A stretch of DNA of 64,000 bases from Struthio camelus (lineage: Eukaryota > Chordata > Aves > Struthioniformes > Struthionidae): positions 5,073,906-5,137,905 of the forward strand of contig NC_090968.1 in the NCBI RefSeq assembly GCF_040807025.1, written 5' to 3'. Both the position numbers and the translations under genes were made by a program. How positions within the stretch are numbered: position 1 is the stretch's first letter; each line of letters opens with the position of its first letter. The notes below the pieces were generated by a model, which saw only the letters and a list, made by a program, of their open reading frames with translations, did no database searches and was not told the DNA's origin. Shown here in pieces: positions 1 through 9,600 of this stretch.

Positions 1-291
1 AAGCGAGGGTGCGGGTCCGCCGTGCGGCAGCTCCTCGGTGGGATCGCCTGCCTGCCGGCTCCCGCCCTGCGGCGAGTTGGCTGCGGAAACCCCTGCCGGC
101 CCGTGCCGAGGAGCAGCACGCCAGCAGGCAGGAAAGCCCACTACTTTACCTCCAGGTAAAGGGAATCCCATGAACGTTTTCCGATCTCAACCTGACCCAC
201 CAGCTCGGGGGCGAAGACAGGAGGGAACCATGAAACACCTCTTAGACAACACGCTTCGACCCACAAAGGCAAATAATTGCCATGACTGAGG
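1..291 (+). other. CpG-rich left edge with possible noncoding exon ending in a splice donor
   Basis: The first 160 bases are GC- and CpG-rich and could be the edge of a CpG island that continues to the left. Two donor-like sites follow: CAG|GTAAAG with the GT at 156, and a stronger GAGG|GTGAGT with the GT at 292. An open frame of 83 codons from position 38 stops just before the second donor, but its composition is low-complexity and I recognise no protein in it. In mammals the gene beyond ENTPD4 on this side is SLC25A37, transcribed away from ENTPD4. A plus-strand exon here would therefore be an upstream noncoding exon or a lncRNA. The call is weak. Confidence 0.25.
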
Positions 292-297
292 GTGAGT

Positions 298-2560
298 AAT
301 GGCTAATTCGCTCCTGTGCAGTCCGAACCTAGCGGCAGCCTGGGTGTCCCCCGGGGCAGGGTCTGAGCAGAGCCGTCACGTTGACCCCATCCCGCGCGGC
401 AGGGCCATCCATCCCCCTGCGACAGACGGACAGAGGTGAGGCTCGTCCACCTTGTAGCTTCTGTAGGCAAAGCAGCGGGCACGCATCTCTCCCCAGAGTG
501 GCAACGCAGTTAAAGACGCTGGTCCTGAACCGAGAGCACATTGAGAAGAAAGCAATGGCAATAATACAAGGAAATTGTATCTTTTTGTGGAGTGAAAGAC
601 TGGAAGAGGAATGAATGAATGAGTCAATCCATGGTAAGATCACGTCGAAGTTCAAGGCTAGGCCTTGGTCCTACACAGCTCCTGGATGAGTTTGCACGTG
701 CGCTTTTGCCCTTCAAAAATGGAGCAATGCAAGCAAGGAGGAGAGGCCTACGTACCAGTTCCCTTCGTACACGTTGACTGTTTAATACACTCCGAAATCA
801 AGGATGTTTTTGCCGTTCCGGAAGCTCAATTGTCAAGGCAGGCCCAGGCATAAAGGGATAAAGTTTCCCGCCTAGAGCCACGCTTAGGAGCAGTGGCAAA
901 GCCGTGCCGAGACACCAGAGCTTCTGCTTGCTAGGTGAGCGCGCTGACCAGGAGACAACACTGCCTTTAGTTATAAGGAGGATTGTACTTACAGCGCGGA
1001 AACAAATGGACTTATCGTACCTTGGCCAGCTTGGCAGCAGGAAGCCATTTAGCCACTGCGATCTGCAGTTCATCCGTGGACTTGCTTAAGCTGAGCCCTA
1101 CGCAGCTCACACCAAGCGTGAATCTTCCTCAGAAAACTCAACTATTATGGCAATGTTGTTATTATTATGTGGATATGACGATAGTTCCTTTAAGCTAAGG
1201 CTTAACCTGAGCCTCTGAAGTTTGCAGTAACGCGTTGCTCTCAACCAGTCCTGCCGCGGTCGTCTGGGGAAGTGGGAACGGGAGCAAGGGGAGCGAACGC
1301 CAGCGCGTAACCTCTAGCAGACGCGGCAGAAGTAGCCGAGGAGCAGTAACGTCTCAGACCGATCTAGCTATTTACTATGCCAACAAGGGACACGTCTGGC
1401 AATTCCTTTTTTCTCAGATTTGCGTTTATGTGTATAAGAGATGTACCCTTACATGCATAAACTTCCTGCGTCTTTCCAGCGCTCCAGAACGATCTCCCAG
1501 CAGCTCATACGCAAGCTTTACTGCCGCTCAGTGGCAACGACCAGCACGGCCTCTTGCAGCGCGGTTTTAGCTTTGCTGGCACAGAAAGATTGCAGCAGGT
1601 TTATTACCACCGTTGCCGTTTCTTAAGGAGTAAAGGCGTTCTGGCACGACGCCCAGGAAGTGTGATTCCAAACCCAAGCTCACGCTTCGGAAAGGCAAAT
1701 ACCCGCCAGCGTTTAACCTTCGGCAACGCTACACGCAACTAGGCCCCGGGATGCCCTCGTCTGGCTGCAGGCTTCGCGGGCCGCACCTCCCAGGTGCGCG
1801 TCACCGGCTCGCCGAGTTTGTTTCCGTGTGCGGTAGCGTACATCCAGGTGACGCTGCGAACAGCTCTCGGCTTGGAGGAGCAGCATCCTGGCTTGGCTGA
1901 AACGCAAGCTTTTTAATCAAAATCCCGTGAATTGCGGTGGAAGGTCAATCCGTGATAAGCTAGATTTTGATTTACTGAAACAGAAACCTGACGGCTGCTG
2001 GTTTGCAGAGGGGAAATACCTCTCCCCGTTTAGGAAAGGTGACAAATAACCGTCTCGATCTCTTCTAGAATCAAAGCAGGACTGATGACACCCTGCAAAA
2101 CCACATTTCTGGGTCCATGTGTGGACAGATGATTGTTTCCAGCCGCATGCCGTGAGACGGGAGAGCGGAGCCAAGGGTAGCAGCACATCGCCGTAATGAT
2201 TTTCAGACCGAAGGGTGTTTGGACACCTCTTCCCTGTGTCTGGTGCCAGCAAATATTTACAAGCTCATGACATAGCTGCCAGCAGCTGTTCGCGGCTCTC
2301 CGGTACCTGCTAGCAGCTTCCTTTGTCCCAGCGTAACGGCGGGGGCCGGAAGGGAACGCAAGCTCTCCGCGGAGGGCCAGGCTCCCGGACCACCCAGGAC
2401 ACCTTCGCTAGGAAAACACGGCAGTTTGGTCGTTTTATTGTCCAATAGCGTATCTTTCGGTGGGCACCAGAGGAAAGGGAAGCACATCCGTAGGCGCGAA
2501 ACCGAAACAGAGGCCGCGGTGCCGGCACAACCCTCCACGCGCCTAAGTTGAGGCTTATAT
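298..2560. other. Intergenic DNA upstream of ENTPD4, no gene seen
   Basis: This stretch has moderate CpG content and many short chance frames on both strands, none longer than 111 codons. None shows a domain I recognise or a run of exon-like sequence with flanking splice sites. I see no tRNA, no satellite and no recognisable retroelement. It is read as spacer between the ENTPD4 CpG island and whatever lies to the left. Confidence 0.6.
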
Positions 2561-2900
2561 GCAGCCTTCAGCTCCGTAAATTCCTCAGCGGAGGGTTTTT
2601 AGGGGCTCGGCGCTGACCCGCGGCCACCTCCCCGGCCAGGGCAGGGGGAGGCCGCTCCTCCCGCCGCACGGCCCAAGCGCCAGCGCTGAGGCGGGCGGCC
2701 CGTCAAACCACGCGCCCGGGATCCAGCCGTAAACCCTTTCAGAGTCTTAAGTGTTATTATTTGTTTTTCAATCAAGGGTATTCGTTTATTTATTCATTCA
2801 TTCATTCCAGGTTCTGTGCGCAAGGGGGCCCGTGACGCGCGTCGCTGCGCGGCCGACGCCAACTGCCCGCGCTGCGCCATCGCCCCGCCATTTTCCCTCA

Positions 2901-2960
2901 GCGCGGCCACGCCCCCTCTCGCGCGGCCACGCCCCCTCTCGCGCGGCCACGCCCCTCCTC
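2901..2960 (+). repeat. Three tandem 20-bp GC-box repeats in the ENTPD4 promoter
   Basis: A 20-base unit GCGCGGCCACGCCCCCTCTC occurs at 2901-2920 and 2921-2940. A third copy at 2941-2960 diverges only in its last bases. Each unit carries a CACGCCCC box, the binding sequence of Sp/KLF zinc-finger factors, so the array gives three phased sites about 100-160 bases before the presumed start. Copy number of such a unit may vary between individuals. Confidence 0.9.
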
Positions 2961-3016
2961 CAGGGAGCCCGTGCCCGCCCCGCCGCCTCGCCCCGCCGCT
3001 CCCTGGGGGGGGAATT

Positions 3017-3040
3017 GCGTGCGTGCGTGCGTGCGTGCGT
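3017..3040 (+). repeat. (GCGT)n microsatellite next to the ENTPD4 start
   Basis: Six tandem copies of a GCGT tetranucleotide sit about 25-45 bases before the presumed transcription start. Alternating purine and pyrimidine of this kind can adopt Z-DNA, and length polymorphism is expected. Confidence 0.9.
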
Positions 3041-3064
3041 CACGTCCGGCGGCGGGAGCAGGAA

Positions 3065-3119
3065 GTGTCGCGCGGGTCGGTTGCTATGCGGCGGCGGCGC
3101 GGCGGCGGCGGGCCGGGAG
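3065..3119 (+). other. ENTPD4: ENTPD4 exon 1 (5' UTR)
   Basis: Noncoding first exon. The 3' end is clear: GGGAG followed by GTGAGC with the GT at 3120. The 5' end is an estimate placed at the ETS motif. It contains an ATG at 3086 that opens an upstream ORF of arginine and glycine codons. That ORF continues across the splice into exon 2 and stops at 3510, so it cannot encode the N-terminus of the enzyme. Confidence 0.65.
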
Positions 3120-3487
3120 GTGAGCGCCGGACGCCTGGGCCCCTCCGGGTGGGGGTGGGGGAGGGGGAGCGCGGCCTAGTGAGGGGAGAGGTCGGGGTTT
3201 CCCTCCCTCCTCCGTTTGTGGGGAGCCGGGTCCGGGTCTCGGCGGCGGCCCGGGCTGCCGGAGCCGTGAGGGGGCGGCGGGGGCCGCGCGGCCCCCCGGG
3301 GGCTGCAAAGGGGAAACGTTGCTGGTGTGAAGTTTGGAGCCTTTACGCGTTAGGGACCGGCTTTGCCGGTGGTGGAGGAGCTGGATGCCTGCCTAACTTC
3401 CTTTCGGCTCCCTGATTAGAGTAGCGAGCGGTTGTGCTCGGGGTAGGGTCGTCGTTTTTATCCGTTTACTTATTTTCTTTAATTCAG

Positions 3488-3611
3488 GGACAGAGGAGCA
3501 ATGGCTTTGAGAAGGATTCACGCGTCTCCTCAGTCTGAGGTGACTGGCTGATACTGGGACACCGGCCGGACTTTCTCTCTGTTGGCCCTGCTCACATCCC
3601 GAAATGGGGAG
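3488..3611 (+). other. ENTPD4: ENTPD4 exon 2 (5' UTR plus first 8 coding bases)
   Basis: The acceptor is TTTCTTTAATTCAG ending at 3487 and the donor is AG|GTAAGA with the GT at 3612. The coding start is the ATG at 3604, in good context with G at -3 and G at +4. Only Met-Gly and two bases of the third codon lie here. A complete 16-codon upstream ORF (ATG at 3501, stop ending at 3551, also with G at -3 and G at +4) precedes the true start. The start choice rests on the Met-Gly-Arg-Ile beginning shared with human ENTPD4. Confidence 0.85.
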
Positions 3612-6600
3612 GTAAGAGTCTAAAAAGGATGGGGTAGCAAATTGTGGTATCATCGGGGCAAAGGATGAGGAACCTGATTGTGAATTCCTGCCTAATTGCG
3701 TATCCCGAGGTGGGAACAGAGTGTTGACTCTGCTTATACCAGAGCGCAAGCAAAGCACAGCTAAGAGCAGACCAAAGTAAAAAGTTTTCTGAAAAACCTG
3801 TTTGTCTGTAGCCTTTTGCCAGAATGTCCTGCGATTCTTTTTAGTAGAGTCCATTTTTAAACCAGATTGTCCTCTTTGAATTTTAGGATCAACTTCTCAT
3901 GTTTGCTTCCTGCTTCCTGGCACTTCAGCATCTCTCCTGTGGGATGCCCGCGTATTATCAATACCACTTTGCGACAGATCATTGTTATTGGAATACTTGC
4001 TGCTGCTGTCTCTTTGCTTTACTATTCTCTGGTTGTCATCCGGAATAAGTATGGACGTGCATACAGGGATAAAAGATTCCACAGGTGAGAGTTAAAAACA
4101 CTGTGGTGGAGAGCAGTGATGTGGTTTACGTTCTGTAGATTCATGTTATGTAGTTGGGACAAGAATTTGGTGTACAAGACAAAGCACTGACAGGAAGCAT
4201 GTATAAAATAACTGAATGGAGAGGGAAAAAAAAAGCATGAATAAAATCCCATGCTTTTTTTCCTGTAGTTTTCTTTATCTGAGTTACTTTCAATTTATTA
4301 ATAATTCAGCTTTACAGTTTCTTATTTAGTGTTTCCATAAGGTAATAAAAACTTGGGGCAAGAGTGTTGTGTAAGAAATTATTCTGTAAGTGACTTTCAG
4401 GATTTATTTGGAGAATTTGATTCTTCTGAGCAGCACTTCCCCTTCCCCCCACCTCAGCAGTGTACAATGCTGAAAACTGTTGTATGATTCCTCTGATAGA
4501 AGCTGTTGTGGTGTGTTGAATCTAATGTTAAGAAAAACTTTCATACAGAGCTTGAGTTGTCATGTAGTAACGTCAAGTTTTCTTGTAGGTATCTTGCCCG
4601 AGTAACTGATACTGAAGCTACCGATACAAACAATCCCAATCTGAACTATGGAATCGTTGTGGACTGTGGCAGCAGTGGCTCTAGAATTTTTGTGTATTGT
4701 TGGCCAAGACACAACGGTAACCCACACGATCTGCTGGACATCAAACAGATGAGGGACAAAAACAGAAAACCAGTGGTTATGAAAATTAAACCAGGTACTG
4801 GAAAGAAATTAATTTTTAGAGTTGCTTTTCTATCTAGTTGCCTATGCTAACCTTGCTTTTTCAAAGCCTATATTTAAAAAGTCTGGGCAAAGGAAGCTTG
4901 AATGTTTTCAGTATGGCATTCCCCAGGTTTCTTTGCGTTTGGTTTGCACGATGCTTTGTTCAGCTTTAGAACTTGAAACATGACACTGACAAGCAGGAGG
5001 AAGAGGGTTTCTTTGTATACTAAGACAGTTGCCAGTTCAGTTGCCTGTTAACTTAGTTTTGTTTAGTAGATAAATAATCAGCTTCCTAAAAAAAGAATGA
5101 AACTAACACTAATTCATCCTCTAAACATTAAATAAAAGCCTGTATTACTGTTATAGATAATTATCTATTTGTACAATTGGTAAAATTAAAAAATAGCTTT
5201 TTTATTTCTGTAGTTGATTTCCTGGAATTGGCTTTGGGTTCTTTGTTTCTGTTCTGTGCATTGCTTATCAAGATTTTGCAGATAGGAACTACTTGAGGCC
5301 TGAGTTGCTTCACTTTCATATTTACCTGTTTCACTAGGCATTTCAGAGTTTGCTAGCTCTCCTGAGAAGGTCAGTGATTACATTTCTCCACTTCTGAGCT
5401 TTGCTGCTGAACACGTACCCCCTGCAAAACACAAAGAGACTCCTCTTTATATTCTGTGTACTGCAGGAATGAGGATTCTGCCAGAAAGGTTATTGGCCAT
5501 CTCTTATTTTTAGTAGATAGAGGTAGCGAAATCTACTAGTAGATCTAGTAGATTTTAGTAGATCATTATTCATTTAGAATAATGATCCTGGTGTCTCTGA
5601 CTATTTTTAACTATTCAAAAATGTTATTTTGCAGCCAGCAGAAGGCAATACTTGAGGATCTGCTCACTGATATCCCTGTGCATTTTGATTTTCTGTTCTC
5701 GGACTCTCATGCAGAGGTTATTTCAGGGAAACAGGAAGGTAGGTTAATGTTGGAAACATCCTTTAAAACGTCTATCCTTTTCCTGCTACAATTTGGTTAA
5801 TTTTTTTATTGCTTTTTAAAATTCTAATTCAGTTGAGAGATCTATTCCTCAATAGCAGTAGATGGTCCTGTGTGCAGATCATCATCTGCTGTAATCTTTT
5901 AACTTGTCTAAAAGTTTTCTAATTAGCAGTGAACATAACACATCCCAATTTTGCAGGGATTTTACTCCATTTTCTCCGACTTCAGGGAGGTAAGGGTCAG
6001 GATAGGATACAAGATCTCTCTCAGCAAAAGAAATGCTGCGGACAAATGGTTTCTAGAGGGAACAATGTTTTGATATAATCAGGACTGTGTTAACATTTTT
6101 TTTTAACTATATAAAATAGCAGTGGTACATGATAACAAGTCAAATGCAAAATATCCCTCTCTGTTTTTAAGATGATATTTATCAGGCATTCCTGAAATGT
6201 CCAAATTTTTTTTTTCCCCTTGTGTACATAGGAGTTTATGCATGGATTGGCATCAACTTTGTTCTTGGAAGGTTTGAACATACAGATGATGGTAAGTATC
6301 TAATTGTGAACTGGGTTTTAGGAAGGACTTCAGATACGTTACTCTTGTGCTTTCAGTGTCGGTGGTATGTTTTCGGATAGATCCGTTAGTGAACAGTGCG
6401 TATGTGAATGCTGGTATTGACTTAATTTGTATGTGAAATTTCAATGATCTGCGTTGCTACAGAAATTGAAGAAAGTTCTGACTGTAGCGCTGCTGTAGGC
6501 TGCTTTAGTTGTACTTCTCAAAGGCTTTTCATTGTTTCCTCCAGAGGATGAAGCGGTTGTGGAGGTACATGTCCCAGGTAGTGAAAACAAGGAGGCCATC

Positions 6601-9600
6601 TTTCGTAAGAGGACAGTGGGTATTCTTGACATGGGCGGAGTGTCGACTCAGATAGCATACGAAGTCCCTAAAACTGTAAGCTTTGCCTCTTCGCAGCAGG
6701 TTATTATCTGTGCAACTTCCTTCTTTTCTTTTTGATTTATTTTAATGCATATTTGTTCTGTTCGTTTTCTTTGTTTTGAGTATTGTTCATCATTACATCA
6801 CATCCCAAAACGGCAGGAGAAGATGGCAGATACGAGTCCTTCATCAGCTAAGCGATTTGTTTGTATTTTTGTTCATACAGAAAGTTGATTTCGATTAGTA
6901 TAATTTGTCAGCAATTTTTAAGTTTAATTGGATGTGCGTTCTTTGTGTGTACGTAAGTGTATATACATTTTTTTAATTTGCTTTATGCTTAAGAGACTTT
7001 GTTCTGGAGTGCAGAGACCAAAAGTTGTATGATTTCTTTAAAAGAACTCACATAAGATATGGCTTTTTCCTTTATAAATTGGATTGTGAGATACTGAATT
7101 AATGGGTTATTGGGTAACAATACAGTTTGAAACATCACCTACGTCCTCAGCACCGTTCATCTGTTGTAGGAAGCAAATTTCTTCATTGCAAGGTCTTAAA
7201 TGGAGCATGACTTTCTTTTATTTCAGTGCACTGATTTCTAGAATAATTCCTGAATTTTTAAAATGGGATAACCTCCCACTGACTTCAGTGAAAAATTATC
7301 TCAAGTAAGAATAGCATAAAAGCCCCGTGTTTTGGCTCTCAATGCACTGTTGTAATGATGTTATTCAAATCTTCAGCTGTGAAATTATATTTTTTCACTA
7401 CTGCGGGTTTTAATAACTCCTCTGCCTATTTCAGACAGATGGCATAACGAGCAGTTTGGACTGTTAATCAAAAATATGGGCATTCAGGTTCTGAACAGAT
7501 TGTCACAGTCAAATGTGATTTTGGAAATAAGAAGAGTTGCAAACAATTGATGATGACTGTTACATGACCCTATCTGAACATAAATTGATTTAAAAAATGG
7601 TATTTTCAACCTGGAGCCCATCCAGGCTCCCTGACGGAGAATGGGAAACAACTGGCTGTGACACTGTACAGTACTGCTGTTTCTCATTTACGAAGTTAGT
7701 TATGCTGCGATGTTATGCTACTTTCCTGAATACTTTCTACATGAAGAGTTTCTGCTACGTGTCTCCTAAAACGTTTGATAAGCTGCTTCAACAAACCGAT
7801 GTGCGGAGTGTGAAGAGAGCTGAGAGACTGTCGGACAAAGTCTTGAGAACTCTAAATTGGAAAATTAAGAATGGCTCTGCTGGGCCAACCATAAGTCTTC
7901 CTATCTTAGCAATCTGTGTCGTTGGGAAGTTGGTCAGAGGTAGTATCATTGAGCTTAATAGCTATAGAGAAACCTTTTCCTGGGAAGAGACTTCAGTGTC
8001 CACAGCAGCAGTTTCAAGTTCCTGGCCTTTGCAGTTCCTTGGGTATCAATAGCGATGATACAGTACTCTGCAAGTAGTATGCTCTGCTCTCCTATCGAAT
8101 AGAAGGCAATGCGGACCTGTGAAAAGCAAAGCAGATGAGTAGATGAGTGATGCCTAAAGATTTTAAGACATCCTGTTGTCTGATGAAGTAGCCTTTAGGT
8201 TTTGGTTCATATTGTTTATAGCTAATCCTGATGCTTATGTTCTACAGGAGGAAGTAGCCAAAAACTTACTAGCAGAATTCAACTTGGGCTGTGACGCTCA
8301 TCAAACTGAGCACGTATATAGAGTCTACGTTGCAACGTTCCTTGGCTTTGGAGGGAACGCAGCGCGCCAGAGATATGAAGACAGTCTATTTACCAGTGCA
8401 ATATTTAGAAACAGGTAACTGGCTGCAATAGCTTGGGGGATATGGGTTTTGTGCATCACTAGGCTCGGTAGCCTCTAACTTGAATATATGTAGGAAAGAG
8501 TCCTGATGTAAAATTTGGTTTGTACAGTGTGCAGCGTGAAATGCTGGAACTTATTTAAACAAGGATGTCTTTCTGTTTTGATGCTGTAATATCTCAGAGT
8601 TTGATGTTTCTGATCTGCAGTTGTTACAGTTGTGCGTGCTCTTGTATACAGGCTGCTGGGCAAACAGATTGGTATGACTTCTGATTCACCCTACCTAGAT
8701 CCTTGCCTGCCCCTGGATGCTCAAGATGAGGTTCGGCAAAATGGACAGATAATGTATTTGCGTGGAACAGGAGACTTTGATATGTGCCGTGAAATTATTC
8801 AGCCCTTCATGAACAAGACCAATGAAACCCAGACATCTCTGAACGGTGTCTATCAGCCTGCCGTGCACTTTCAGAACAGTGAATTCTATGGCTTCTCGGA
8901 GTTCTACTACTGTACTGAGGATGTATTACGCATGGGAGGAGATTACAATGCTGCTAAATTTACTAAAGCTGCAAAAGTAAGTATTCTTGAAAGAAACTCT
9001 TTTTTTCTAATTTGAAACAAACTACTCTAGAAAAGCATTTTGTTCTGAAACTCTTGCAACAAAACTCCTTTAAAGATCCAAACTCCTTTCATCCTACAAT
9101 GAATTATCACGGGGCATCTCTTTGCCTCGTTTGGGTTTTGTTTTAGAATACTTGTTTTAAGACTCAATAGTAGAGTTGACTCCAGAGGAAACAGGACTCG
9201 GAGTCAAATTTCAGAAGAACTATGGAAAATAAGGTTAAATCCATGCTCCTTCTACCCCTTACTTCCTTTTATGAAGGTCTTAGTAATGGTTAGCAAAAAA
9301 ATTCCCTATTCCTCCTGCTTTATATATTTCATACCTGATTCACTGGTGCTAATCCTAGCAGGGAATCAATCTGTCGGGGCAGTATAAAGTAAGGCTACGC
9401 CATATACTAACGGAATATGATATGCTTTGTCAGTGCCCTAAAAACAGATTGTCTGTTTTGTGTGCATCTGCAAGGATATTACTAAAGAATTTAAATGCTA
9501 CTGAATATTAGTTTAACCACAAATGCCAGGTATGGGTCAAAATGATGTTAAACTGCACATGACGTGTGCAGTCTGACCCGCTCTTCAAGGGAAGCTGTTC

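Larger units (their letters stand above)
2560..3330 (+). promoter_or_regulatory. ENTPD4: ENTPD4 CpG-island promoter
   Basis: A strongly GC- and CpG-rich block of about 770 bases surrounds the presumed ENTPD4 transcription start. It has no TATA box at a useful distance, as is usual for a housekeeping gene. Visible motifs in order are a YY1-like GCCATTTT near 2887, three tandem CACGCCCC (Sp/KLF-type) boxes at 2901-2960, a GCGT microsatellite at 3017-3040 that ends in GTCACGTC (CRE/E-box-like), and an ETS-type CAGGAAGTG at about 3059-3067. The start site is probably near the ETS motif, just before the first exon. This is inferred from composition, motif order and position. Confidence 0.8.

Noticed and set aside
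2816-3415. 199-codon plus-strand frame through the ENTPD4 CpG island
   Set aside because: It spans the promoter repeats, exon 1 and intron 1, and its protein is Arg/Pro/Gly low complexity. It is a GC-rich artefact.
3501-3551. ATG at 3501 as the ENTPD4 start
   Set aside because: Its frame closes after 16 codons; the Met-Gly-Arg-Ile start at 3604 matches the family and length.
7540-7590. TGATGA...CTGA spacing resembling a C/D box snoRNA
   Set aside because: The boxes are only about 35 bases apart, there is no terminal stem and no second box pair.
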